A DNA stretch of 64,000 nucleotides from Simmondsia chinensis (taxonomy: Eukaryota; Streptophyta; Magnoliopsida; Caryophyllales; Simmondsiaceae), in contig JAGTTD010000020.1 in NCBI GenBank assembly GCA_018398585.1, forward strand, positions 20,494,350 to 20,558,349, read 5' to 3'. Below, piece by piece: positions 43,611 to 55,047 of this stretch (positions are counted from its first letter, which is position 1; every line of letters starts with the position of its first letter). The notes under the pieces were generated by a model. It was not told the DNA's origin. It saw only the letters and a program-made list of their open reading frames with translations, and did no database searches. The position numbers were made by a program, and so were the translations under genes.

Positions 43611-43733
43611 CAACAATAGCAACAACAATCTCAGTGCCACAAAGGTTCCCACCAGAGTAGGGTCCAGGAAGGTGAGATGTATGCAACCTTATCCCTTCAG
43701 GGTGTTATCCTAAAAGGAGGCTGTATCAGATGA
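43611..43733 (-). mobile_element. Au-like SINE, 5'-truncated, lacking the 5S head (copy 4)
   Basis: On the minus strand: atacagcctcc, accctgaaggga, aaggttgcatacatc, cctggaccctac, gcactgagattgttgttgc. This is only the Au-like tail. A 13-bp duplication with one mismatch flanks it: tgtagtctaaatg (43598-43610) and tgtagtcttaatg (43734-43746). Confidence 0.78.
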
Positions 43734-43746
43734 TGTAGTCTTAATG

Positions 43747-44639
43747 TTTCTCATAAGTAGGACAAATCATTTCCTGATGAGTTTCTGTTGATTAAATAAA
43801 ATTGTTTGAGTTTATAATTGTTGGTGAAGATGGTTTGATGTCACGTTGCAAGATTAAAAGCTTCCTTATCTTCTAGGGGATCCAAATAAAAGGAACAAAT
43901 TTTATTGGTAAATAATATAAAAACAACGAGGAAAAAAAAATAACACAAGATTTATTTGGCTCAACCATTTGTGCCTACGTTCACAAAATTATAGAGATTT
44001 CCACTATCTTTCATGGGAAGAATATAAGAGAAATTTTCCTATTACATAACTGCTTTGACAAACTGTACAAACCATAATGCGCTTAAAAGACTCATAGATA
44101 ACAAGGTTGGATTGGAGCTTAAATCAGGCCCATAAATTTTTCTCCGGGGATGTAGGCTGGATCCTACACTTCATGGACTTATAACCCATTATAGCATTAA
44201 ACTAAGCTCCATATAAGAAGTGCAACATTATCTAGGTTAACCCGAGCATCTAGCAACACATGTCCAAGGAATACAAGTCTCCGGTTTTATGATACGTGCC
44301 ATCAATCTGGACTCATCATACCCCTGTGCTTTAAACATATGAGGAGCATAGAAAGTTCTTCGAAGAAGCTGAAAACTAGAAATCAAAAACACGAAAAATT
44401 TGTTTTTAAAATGTGGTTTCCCAAAAACTAAAAACGGACGAAATATCAACAAGTCTTTAGCTTTTGCATTTGCCTTGACTTGATTCGCTTGTTTAGCTTC
44501 TTTTGTTTTGTATATAAGCCAACACACCAACATGCAATTTTTGAGTTCTTTGACATTGAATGTATTGCTGCTAAGGAATATTAAAAGTTCAGTGTTTACG
44601 GATCCTCATATTGTGCCTGTTATATCGATTTAGTTTTTA
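43747..44639. other. Intergenic DNA, no gene seen
   Basis: No recognisable domain in any frame and no element ends. It precedes the NLR fragment and may contain decayed upstream NLR or repeat sequence. Confidence 0.45.
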
Positions 44640-45555
44640 TATTTTTAAGTGGAATGAGATTGGAGCAAGTAGATTATGGGGTTTAGAAGATAAGAAAGGG
44701 ATCTTGCCTTCATCAAAATTAAGCTTCAATTATTTACCGTGTGCAGCTGTGGAACAATGTTTTTCTTATTGTGCAATTAGAGCTAGAAATAACCCCAAGC
44801 AACCGCTTGGAGCCCCATGTTTTGGGGATTGTAGTTTTTAAAGCCTCAAGTGTTAAGATTAATCAAAATGTTTATATGAAGGGTTCCATTTGTAATGTTC
44901 GTTGGAGCTCTAAAATGGTTGGGACCAACCCTATGTGCAATTTTTAAAGAGGATGCTCGAATCAAAAAGAAAAAAATTGATCCAACTTTGGACGACCCAA
45001 GGCTATTTGCATGGCCAAAATGAAGATATGGAGGATATCGGAGATAAATATTTCTCTATTTTGTTGACTAATTCTTTCTTTCAAGATGTGGAATGGGACA
45101 TGGAACGTAATTTACGATCCTGTTTGATGCACGGCCTGGTTCATGCGTTAGCACAAGTCATTTTTGAACAAGAATGGTTGACTATGGAAGATGGCAGTAA
45201 AGGGAATAGCAATCACTTGTTTAATACTGATGATGTTCGACATCTATGTGTACATTCTACAACAAAAAGGCTGCAAGCTTTACATTATACAAGACAACGG
45301 TTGCGAGCTTTAGCACCTAATATCATCGTGAATGTATGTACAATAATCACATCCATAGATCTCGAAAGTTTTGTTATGCATTTTAAGCATTTACGGGTGT
45401 TGAGAATGGTTGATTATTATTTAATGGCATTAGAAGCTTCGATTGGTGAGTGCATACATTTGAAGTATCTTGATATATCTTATAATGGAATCAAGAAGCT
45501 GCCGGATACATTTTCCAAGTTATATAACTTGCAGAGCTTGAAATGTTTAGTGTAA
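44640..45555 (+). pseudogene. CC-type NLR resistance-gene fragment (NB-ARC end and first LRRs)
   Basis: The region before 44790 reads LWGLEDKKGILPSSKLSFNY, then LPCAAVEQCFSYCAI, the end of NB-ARC (LKLSY..LP...KQCF.YC). About 150 bases of unrelated sequence follow. Then 44935-45555 encodes KKLIQLWTTQGYLHGQ, DIGDKYFSILLTNSFFQDVE, an MHD-like LMHGLVHALA, and leucine-rich repeat starts (FKHLRVLRMV, IHLKYLDISYNGIKKLPDTF). The P-loop and N-terminus are missing, so it cannot work as an immune receptor. A second copy lies inverted at 61907-62560. Confidence 0.82.
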
Positions 45556-45681
45556 ATTCCTCTTCTTACTTCATATTGCAAGTAAAAAAATTCGAACACA
45601 CAAAGTTTGTGGATTAGCACTGTTCTCTCTCCTCTCTTTCAAATTCCCAGTGGGAAGTCCCCCCTTCCCCACCCGCTACCC

Positions 45682-46850
45682 TGTCTACATTTATCAAAAT
45701 TTAATATAAAACTCTATCTATTAAACACACTTAAATTGAAAGTGTATGGCGAGAGGGTGTCGAACCATAGGGACTAAGAGTGCGTAAATTTTACTCTATG
45801 ACTTAAATTGATTTGAATAAAATTGAGAGGTTTTTGTATTAATTAACCTAAGAAAATAACAATTAAACCAAAGTAATCCACTTCTAATCGAAAAAGTGTA
45901 TTAAATTGGAACCTAGGGTTTCGAATCCATCGTTAGCCAATTACTTTTGCGTTAACTTTTAACTTTGGGATTATTAATTGTCACACGGGTAGTGGTTTAG
46001 CTTACAAGCTTCAACTTACTAAGGTAATGTTGTTAGTATTGCAAATTGACCCTATCTTACTAAAGCATAAGGAAAATAGGCTCTATCTAACGCATTGTTA
46101 ATTATCACGTATTGACCTTATCTAATTAAAGCATAGGGAAGATAGGCTTTAAGTAACAATTCGGTTAATACTATTGCTTGATTAATTAATCCTAAGGCTA
46201 CAAGCACAAAGAATTAATTTATAAATATCAATATCAATAATTAATGGTTACAAACTCAATAATCATATCAATTGAATAAACAATAAAAACATAATACTTC
46301 AAAATATTTATCTCAACCAAGCAATTCATGTAAACAATCGAATTAACCCGAATTAAAGTAAACAAAAGTAAAGGCTAAAATTTTATCTAACCCCAGAGAG
46401 CAAGTTAGCTCTCCATCAAGGATGATCGGGTGAATAAGAAGTTGAACAAACTCATGTTGATCCCCACGCTAATTTCGCTCTTGTTCCAATTTAACGAAAA
46501 AGAAAGAAAAATGATAAAATAAAAAAATAAAACAAATTCTGAAAGAGAAAGAGAAAGCTGAGTAGGGAGAGAGAGAAGGAGAACAGGGACGGTGACCAAA
46601 ACCGAGCCCCCAAATCAACCCCAAAACGAACAATATATACTCCCCCACACCAACTCTTCTTCCCCTCTCTAAGTCCTACCGGTTTGGGCTGGCGTTTGGC
46701 CCGGAACAGTGCTGGTGACGTGGGTCGGTTGGACTGGCTGGTGGTGGGTCTGCGAAGGTCGAGTCGGGCCGTACAGGTGGTCGATCTGGTTCGTGGGCTG
46801 CTGGTGGGCTGAAGTTGGCTGGAGTCTGGGCCGGTACAGTGCTCGGGTAC
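45682..46850 (-). repeat. Athila 3' LTR, part 1
   Basis: It begins tgtctacatttatcaaaatt. The first ~150 bases align with 59491-59640. It stops at the copia-4 target site ggtac (46846-46850) and continues at 52033. Confidence 0.82.
46846..46850. repeat. Target duplication of copia-4, left
   Basis: ggtac, repeated at 52028-52032. Confidence 0.93.
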
Positions 46851-47199
46851 TGTAGAAATTAGTATTTTACTTTTGTATTCTCATATTTGTATTTGTACGC
46901 TTTAGTATTTGTCTTTATTCTTGGCACATACTTTTCTACATTATTCCATGTAATTAGTGAGTAGGTAGATATTTTGGTAGATTTTTAGGCCTTCCCTCTT
47001 CCTCCTCAACCGGCCAAGATAGGGCTTTTACTATAGGTATTTACTTGATTTATTTATGCAATTTATTCTTATGTAACTCTTAGCTTGTGAAGGTGAAAGG
47101 GTGTGTCCTTCATCTAGTATAAATAGGCTAGTCTTGTTTCTTTACTTCATCATCTAAATATTCAATCCTTTTCTTCATAGTTCTTTTTAAGTTTTTACA
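46851..47199 (+). repeat. 5' LTR of copia-4
   Basis: Starts tgtagaaattagtatttt and ends agtttttaca. A TATA-like tataaata lies near 47140. It would hold the promoter of the element. Confidence 0.96.
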
Positions 47200-47211
47200 T
47201 GGTATCAGAGT
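47200..47211 (+). other. Primer binding site (initiator Met tRNA), copia-4
   Basis: tggtatcagagt follows the LTR directly. The last base differs from the usual C. Confidence 0.92.
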
Positions 47212-47351
47212 AAGTTTCGATCTTGCATTAAGAGGCGTTTTTTTTCCCTTCTTCCACTAAGTGGCCGAAGCACTTTGGAAGTGCATTTGTGAGTTGTTCC
47301 TTTTTCCTTTGCTTCTTGTGCTTGTTTTTTTGTGTTTTGATTTGGTAAAAT

Positions 47352-50300
47352 ATGGCGGACATTAACAACAATGAGACTACTCTAGCTAATGATGATCAAA
47401 CTATCATGCCGGCTCGCCCGACAGGGGGAGTTATTGATGTTAACTCACCGTTTTATTTGCACCCCTCGGACAATCCCGCCTTGGTTTTTGTTCAAAACAC
47501 TTTAACAGGACCCAATTATCCTTCTTGGAGAAGGGCAATACTAAAAGTTTTTAAGGCAAAGAGAAAAATTGGATTTCTTGATGGTAGTATTACCAAACCG
47601 GATGAAGATTCCCCGGATTTTGAAACATGGAGTGCATGTGACTCCATGGTTGCAACTTGGCTCTCAAACTCTGTGTCTAAAGAGATTAATGAGAGTATTA
47701 CCTATTTAGAAACTGCGCATGATAATTGGCTTGATTTGCATGAGAGATTTTCTCAAGGTAATGTCCCTCATATTTACGAATTAAAACGCGAGATCTCGCA
47801 TTTGAAGCAAGACAATCTACCTGTTTCAACTTATTTTACTAAGTTGAGATCCTTTTGGTATGAATTGTATACGCTAGTTGAAATCCCGCCATGTACTTGT
47901 GGACATGCCAAAGCATTTGTGCAAATTCGCGATATGGAAAAATTGTTGGACCTTTTGATGGGTCTTGATCCTTCTTTTTCAACTGTGCGTTCACAGCTTA
48001 TGAACACTAAACCTTTAACCTCTGTGGGAAGTGCTTATTCAGTGTTATGTCAGGAAGAAAAGCAGCAAAGCGTGGCAGCGGGGTCATTTGTGACACCCGA
48101 GGCTGCGGCATTGACAGCAAAAGGGCCACGAGGCTCATCCATGTGAAATAATTCCCGACGGACTAACCGTTTTACCTGTTCTCATTGTAAGAAACAGGGA
48201 CACACCAAGGAGAGGTGCTTTGAATTGATCGGATATCCTCCGGGTTGGAAGAAGCAGGGGTCAAAGATGGTCGGGGCACCGGGAACCGCAGCTGCAGCAG
48301 CCACGGTTCACTGCAGCAGTGAGGACCCCAAGAGTGACAGCCCCATTGTCGGGTTATCCGCTAGCCAATATCAGCACCTCTTGTCGCTACTTGGACAAAG
48401 CTCGGTCTCACCTAGTATAAATTTGACAGGTCAAGTTTTTTTTTCCAATCAAAGTTGGATTGTTGACACCGGGGCCACCGATCACATGGTTTCTTCACTT
48501 TCACTCATGTTCGACATTGTGCCAAATAAAATTGTTAAACCCGTTAGATTACCAAACGGGACAACGTTGACTGTATCTTATATTGGGAAAGTTCGGATTT
48601 TTGAAAATTTTATTCTCCATGATGTTTTGTATGTGCCGGGTTTTTATTGCAACTTGTTGTCAGTGAGCAAACTCACACGTTATGAAAATTGTACGTTAAC
48701 CCTTTATCCGGATTTTTGTTACTTTCAGGACCGACACTCGAGGAGGCTGATTGGAGTGGGTAGAATGAGAAATGGGCTATATTTGCTCGAGACTCAGCCG
48801 GTTGCCCCCTCGGCACACGTAGTACAGAATAATAAAGAGGCAGTTTTGTGGCACTGCCGTTTGGGTCACGTTGCTTTCAACAAGCTTTCATTTTTTCCGC
48901 ATTTGAACATTAAAAGGACTATTGTTGTTTGTGATACTTGTCATCGTGCGAAACAAGCACGATCCCCTTTTCCTTTGTCTGTTTCTGAGACTCGGGTTTG
49001 TTTTGAATTAATTCATTGTGACATTTGGGGGCCTTATAGAAAGTTATCTTTGACTGGTGCACGTTTTTTTCTTACCATTGTTGATGATTATAGCCGATGC
49101 ACGTGGGTGTATCTTATGAAAGAAAAATCCCATGCACATGGGATTCTCATAAATTTTTGTCGTATGGTGGGTACTCAGTTTGGTTTGCAGGTCAAACAGG
49201 TGAGAAGCAATAATGGTCAGGAGTTTAAATACGGGCCATTATTGGACTTCTATGCAAAACATGGAATTCAATACCAGACGTCGTTAACCGGGACACCTCA
49301 ACAAAACGGGGTTGTTGAACGCAAGCACAAGCATTTGTTAGAAGTTGGGTGAGCACTTCGTTTTCAGGCTGGACTCCCTAAGAGATTTTGGGGTGAGTGT
49401 GTCTTAACAGCTGCCTACTTGATTAATTTGATGCCCTCTTCATTGCTTGGTAATAAGAGTCCTTACGAGTTGTTAATGGGCAAACCTTCGTCATATAAAC
49501 ATTTGAGGGTTTTTGGTTGCTTGTGTTATTACCATGTTAAAAATCCAAAAGGTGAAAAACTCGATAAACGAGCCTCTCCGAGAATATTTGTAGGGTATCC
49601 CCATGGTCAAAAGGGGTATAAGATCTATAGCTTGGATGAACATAAGATCGTTGTTTCTAGGGATGTTCGATTTTATGAAGATAATATGCCTTATTTAAAA
49701 ATTGATACATTTGGGGTAACGCATGAAGGGCCTAACAAGGTCACAAGGCACGATTTTTTGTCCACCGACACTGCAGAACCGGTCCCCACTGGACCGGCTT
49801 TGCAGCAGCAGCGAACCGACCCTGGTCTGGCCAGTCCGACAGCACCCGAACCGGTCCTCCAGGGACCGGAGGAGGATCTGGCCGAGGGACCAGTAGCAGA
49901 GGACAGGGGTGTTCCCCTCAGTGAACACGGGGTCGTAAGAAGAAGTGCGAGAGTTCGGTCTATGCCCGTCAAATATCAAGATTATATAACAGAGGTTCCG
50001 CCTTCTATAGCTCATTCTCCCGCTCCCACTTCGTCAGTCAACTCTGGTATTTTATATCCTCTCTCCAATTTTGTTTCTAACGTACAATTTTCTAACGCTC
50101 ACTCGACACTTTTGAATGCCATCACTTCATGTGATGAGCCAAAAAATTTTAATCAGGCCGTACAAAATGAACAATGGAGGGAAGCTATGGAGAAGGAGAT
50201 CAAGGCACTTGAACAAAACAACACTTGGACACTTGAGGCTCTGCCAGCTGGAAAAGGAGCTATAGACTCAAAGTGGGTCTGCAAAGTCAAATATAAATCA

Positions 50301-51671
50301 GATGGGACCATTGAGAGGTACAAAGCTCGTCTTGTTGCAAAGGGGTATACTCAGGCAGAGGGAATAGACTACCATGATACTTTTGCCCCTATAGCTAAAC
50401 TTGTAACTGTTCGTTGCGTTTTAGCCGTTGCCACGGCTCGAAGTTGGATAATCCAACAATTAGATGTTAATAACGCCTTTCTTCATGGGGACTTGGATGA
50501 AGAAGTTTACATGAAATTACCACAAGGTTTTGAACGTAAACATGAAGGGAAGGTTTGTCGCCTTCGTAAGTCCCTTTATGGACTTAAACAGGCTTCTCGG
50601 AACTGGAATTAGAAATTCACCTCTACGTTGATTAAACTTGGTTTTCAACAATCCAGGGCTGACTATTCCTTATTCACTTTCATGCGTGGGTCCACATACA
50701 CTGCTATTCTTGTTTATGTTGATGATGTCCTCATTACTGGAAATGACATGAATCATATTGCAGAAGTTAAAAATGTTTTGAATGAAATGTTTGGAATAAA
50801 GGACTTGGGCCCAGCAAAGTATTTTTTGGGAATTGAGGTCGCCCGTTCCCAAAAGGGGTTAATGTTGAGTCAAAGAAAATATGCTCTTGACATCATTAGT
50901 GAGGCCGGACTTCTAGGAGCAAAACCTGTTTTTACACCGATAGTGCAGAATCATGGATTAGCAGATGGGGTGGGAGAGCCCGTGGAGGATGGGGGTCAGT
51001 ATAGGCGGCTAGTTGGGTGGTTGTTGTACTTGACAATTACTAGTCCTGACATTTGTTATGCTGTTCGAATTTTGAGTCAGTTTATGCATGATCCTCGAGT
51101 ACCTCATCTTGACGCCGTCATGAGGGTCCTGCGTTATCTTAAAGGAACTCCGGGTCAAGGAATATTCTTTCCATCTGCTTGTGATCTCAAACTTCGTGCT
51201 TATTGTGATGCCGACTGGGCTGGATGTCCCACTACCAGACGGTCAACGACAGGTTTTGTTGTTTTCTTGGGTGATGCGCCTATTTCATGGCGGTCCAAGA
51301 AACAAACTGTTGTTTCACGTTCCTCTGTAGAAGCCGAATACCGATCCATGGCATCGACAACTAGTGAAATCACTTGGTTACGCCGATTGTTAAATGATCT
51401 TGTTGTTCCCACTGACGAACCCGTTTTACTCTTTTGTGATAATCAGGCAGCACTCCATATTGCTTCTAATCCCGTATTCCACGAAAGAACGAAGCACATT
51501 GAAATCGACTGTCACTTCGTCCGAGACAAATTACTATCCAAGGAGATTGCCACAGCCTACGTTCACACCGGGGAGCAAGTAGCCGATATTTTCACTAAAG
51601 CACTTGGCAGTTCGACGCATGCTGCATTTCTCTACAAGTTGGGCATCGTAAACTTGCATGCTCCAACTTGA
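47352..51671 (+). pseudogene. Copia-4 gag-pol polyprotein with three in-frame stops
   Basis: One phase of 1,440 codons with no frameshift, starting MADINNNETT. The gag UBN2 region covers about residues 1-265, and the zinc knuckle CSHCKKQGHTKERC lies at 276-289. The protease DTGATDHM begins at 372, and the integrase zinc region HCRLGH..CDTCHRAK is near 500-535. In the integrase core, VRSNNGQEF puts Asn 620 in place of the second catalytic Asp. RT has LDVNNAFLHGDLDEEVYM and YVDD with Asp 1124 and 1125. RNase H has YCDADWAGCPTTRRSTTG near 1282. Nonsense codons stand at residues 265 (TGA), 667 (TGA) and 1087 (TAG); all could be C-to-T changes. Confidence 0.95.
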
Positions 51672-51678
51672 GGGGGAG
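51670..51678 (+). other. Polypurine tract of copia-4
   Basis: gagggggag directly before the TG of the 3' LTR. Confidence 0.9.
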
Positions 51679-52027
51679 TGTAGAAATTAGTATTTTACTT
51701 TTGTATTCTCATATTTGTATTTGTACGCTTTAATATTTGTCTTTATTCTTGGCACATACTTTTCTACATTATTCCATGTAATTAGTGAGTAGGTAGATAT
51801 TTTGGTAGATTTTTAGGCCTTCCCTCTTCCTCCTCAACCGGCCAAGATAGGGCTTTTACTATAGGCATTTACTTGATTTATTTATGCAATTTATTCTTAT
51901 GTAACTCTTAGCTTGTAAAGGTGAAAGGGTGTGTCCTTCATCTAGTATAAATAGGCTAGTCTTGTTTCTTTACTTCATCATCTAAATATTCAATCCTTTT
52001 CTTCATAGTTCTTTTTAAGTTTTTACA
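51679..52027 (+). repeat. 3' LTR of copia-4
   Basis: 349 bp, differing from the 5' LTR at three transition sites, followed by the duplicated ggtac. Confidence 0.96.
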
Positions 52028-52032
52028 GGTAC

Positions 52033-52303
52033 TGTAGCGGTGCGGCTGGGTTGAAGATTGTTGTCCCGAATAGTGTAGGTGTGGGTTGGGCTTGTACATT
52101 ATTGTCCCGAATCTCGTTTGTCTTAATTTAATTATTTTCGCATCGAATTTGTCTTATTTGCACTAATATTTGACAATTTTCGAAACTTTAATTTCAAACC
52201 TGTTAAACGTAAAAATCGCCACAATAAGTGTAAAATTATAATTAAATAAGTGCAAAATAATTAAAAATAACAATTAAAATATGCGTAAATACGAGACGCG
52301 TCA
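52033..52303 (-). repeat. Athila 3' LTR, part 2
   Basis: The LTR resumes after the second ggtac and ends acgagacgcgtca. Beyond it the minus strand reads AGGTGTGGGGTAGT, the Athila-style polypurine tract (52304-52317). Confidence 0.75.
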
Positions 52304-53600
52304 ACTACCCCACACCTAACCTTTGCTAGTCCTCGAGCAAAGTATATGATTTAACATAAAGACTAAAGTGACCAACTACCTTAACTATCCCAACCTTTGC
52401 CAAGTTTTTCGAGATTAACACATATATTACAATTCATGACAAGATTAAAACATTTAGAGCATTTTTTAATTCCATGAATTTAGATGATTAAACTTCAAAA
52501 CTCGTCATAGAACTTCATTAAGCTTGTATCAACTAATAGGAATTACTCAAGTAACGCACAAGTGTAGGTAAATAGGATTTCATGCCACAAAATCTCCTCA
52601 AATTCTCCCTCCCAACCAAATATATAAAGGTTTTGTACATCCACATCATTAAATCATCTAAACACATGCCTATACATAGAGAAATTTTAAGTGGCATATG
52701 AGTGACTACTTTACAACATTTTAACCTTGATATAGCACAAAGAAACTTTATCACGAATGTACATCAATTTTCACTTTTTCTTTTTCTTTTGTCTTTTTCT
52801 TTTGGAGGAAACTCTTTTTTCTTTTTTTCTTTTTTTTTTCTTTTCATTTTTTTTTCTTTTTGTTTCCTCTTTCTTTTCTGTCCATTTTTGGACTTTTTTT
52901 TAATAACACGTACTTCATGATTACAATTGATATTGACCAACCAGTACTTTACATAACATCAAGGGTAAGGATTAGGATAAGCTAATAGGGCAGGTTTTCA
53001 AAATTCTAGATATATAAGGTTGTTTACTCAAATTATTCAGATTTTCCGCAACATGAAAGTCCTGTGCTCAGTGAATATGTGAGTGGCATGAGTAGAACCT
53101 ATTAATATCAACAACAATCAACAACACTCATTAACAAGTATGAAGTAGAATCATTTAATTTCATGGAATTAAGAGAATGAAATAAACAACTAATCCCACT
53201 GTCATTATAACATACGCGTCGATCAAGAAAACTTAGCTAAACGGTTATGATGCACACTCAAAATGCACAAAAAGATGTTCAAAATTTTAAAAATTTGACC
53301 AAAACTGAGCATATGCAAATGAGCCTCACCCCCACACCTAAATCATGCATTGCCCTCAATGCAACAGTATCAATCATTAAAGCACAAGTGAGAGGTGAGA
53401 TGGAGTAATACAACCTGACGAGACGGCGTGGACATGTATAAATGATTCTTTCAGCCTAGCACAAGAACCTGAAAAGAGAGAAAACAAGCCTCGAAGCAAC
53501 TAATTAGGTCAAAACTAAATTAAACAAAAAATAACAGACCTAGGCTGGCTCCTAGGAGCGCTAAGTTTTACGCCTTCAGCTAGGCGTAGTGAATCAAGGA
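52304..53600 (-). other. Athila non-coding region between pol and 3' LTR
   Basis: No open frame of note. Athila elements often hold an env-like frame or long untranslated DNA here; I see no env-like membrane protein. A 150-base pyrimidine tract (52756-52905) lies in it. Confidence 0.6.
52756..52905. repeat. Long pyrimidine-rich (T/C) tract
   Basis: Almost only T and C on the plus strand, broken by ggaggaaa and a few purines. On the element's coding strand it is purine-rich, so it may have served as an extra polypurine tract. Confidence 0.7.
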
Positions 53601-54700
53601 GAGATCAAGTATCAGTCATGATGCCCATCAAAGAGACAACTTTAATAAGTTGTCCATCAGCAATGCCATCCAACTCAATTACAGGTTTAAGCCTTTGACC
53701 ATTTATAGTTAATGCATGACCATCTTTAGGGTAGTATATCTCAATAACACCTGAGGGGTATACCTACTTAACCACAAAAGGACCATCCCACCTAGACCTT
53801 AACTTACCCGAAAGAAGACGCAATTTGGAATTAAAAAGTCAAACCTTTTGATCAGGAGCAAATGTTTTCCTCAAAATATGTTTGTCATGAAAAGCCTTGA
53901 TTTTAGCTTTATAAATCTTTGCATTCTCATAAGCTTCATTTCTTAACTCCTCAAGTTCACTCAATTAGAGCTTTCGGTTAGATCCAGCTTGGTCTAAGTC
54001 AAAATTCAAAGCTCTAGTGGCCCAATAAGCACGGTGTTCTAGCTCAACTGGTAAATGACATGCTTTACCATAGACCAACCTATAAGGTGACATACCAAGT
54101 GGGGTCTTATAGGCAATGCGGTAAGCCCAAAGAGCATCATTCAGTCTAAGGGACCAATATTTCCTATCAGGACGAACCGTTTTCTCAAGTATAGACTTGA
54201 TCTCACGGTTTAAAAGCTATACTTGACCACTAGTTTGGGGATGATAGGGGCCGGCAATCTTATGATGCACTAAGTACTTCCTAAGAAGTGCCTCAAATGG
54301 CCTATGAATGAAATGACTACCACCATCACTAATGAGTGCTCTAGGGGTACCAAAGCGGTTAAAAATGTGGTCCTTGACAAATTGCATGACCACTTTGTGG
54401 TCATTGGTCCTAGTAGGTATAGTCTCAACCCATTTAGACGCATGGTTGACCCCTAAAAATATGTAAACAAATCCAAAAGATGGGGGAAATGGTCCCATAA
54501 AGTCAATACCCCAAATATCAAATATTTCGACAATAGAATGGGTTTCAAAGGCATCATGTCTCGACGCGTTATTGCGCCTGTGCGTTGACAACGCTCACAT
54601 GCAAGACAAAACTTGTGAGCATCTTTGAACAGAGTAGGCCAATAAAAACCACACTGTATGACTTTTGCAGCAGTCCTACGACCTCCAAAGTGTCCTCTTC
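53600..54700 (-). pseudogene. Athila integrase
   Basis: 54591-54217 gives IFDIWGIDFMGPFPPSFGF, VNHASKWVETIPT, ALISDGGSHF and PYHPQTSGQV, then a stop. The same phase continues to about 53600 with [40 protein letters not shown] and LRSRWDGPFVVK. The N-terminal zinc region lies at 54754-54600 in a shifted frame (RCQRTG-like). The first two catalytic Asp residues are present. Stops break the chain. Confidence 0.82.
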
Positions 54701-55019
54701 ATGCATATGAGCGACAAAATGATAAAATGCTATGATACTCACACTCTGGAACACATCTATGAATTACTTGGTCTGCACAATATTTAAACAAGTCAGAGTC
54801 ATCCCAGTAAAAGTGTTTTACTTGAGAGTAAAACCTATCCTTTTCTTGCTTAGACCAAGTAGATGGAATCGCACCTGTAGTGAGGAAGTTAACAATATCT
54901 GCGAACCAAGGGACACGTGAATGGGAGATGACAAAAAGTTGCTCATTGGGAAAGGAGTCATGAATTGAAATAGATGGATGGTGCTCAAAGAAAATCCTAG
55001 AGATATGGCCAGCTACCAC
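54699..55019 (-). pseudogene. Athila RNase H-integrase linker
   Basis: In a phase different from RT: ISIHDSFPNEQLFVIS, then PWFADIVNFLTTGAIPSTW, then HFYWDDSDLFKYCADQVIHR. This is the conserved Athila/Tat linker. A frameshift near 55030 separates it from RNase H. Confidence 0.78.
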
Positions 55020-55047
55020 ATTCTCTGCACCTTTATTATCTCTAATC

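Larger units (their letters stand above)
46851..52027 (+). mobile_element. Young Ty1/copia element copia-4 nested in the Athila LTR
   Basis: Complete: 349-bp LTRs (46851-47199 and 51679-52027), primer site, one long coding frame and polypurine tract, with a perfect ggtac duplication. The LTRs differ at 3 of 349 sites (about 0.9 percent), the youngest insertion in the window. It is coding-defective through three nonsense codons and a changed integrase residue. Confidence 0.97.
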
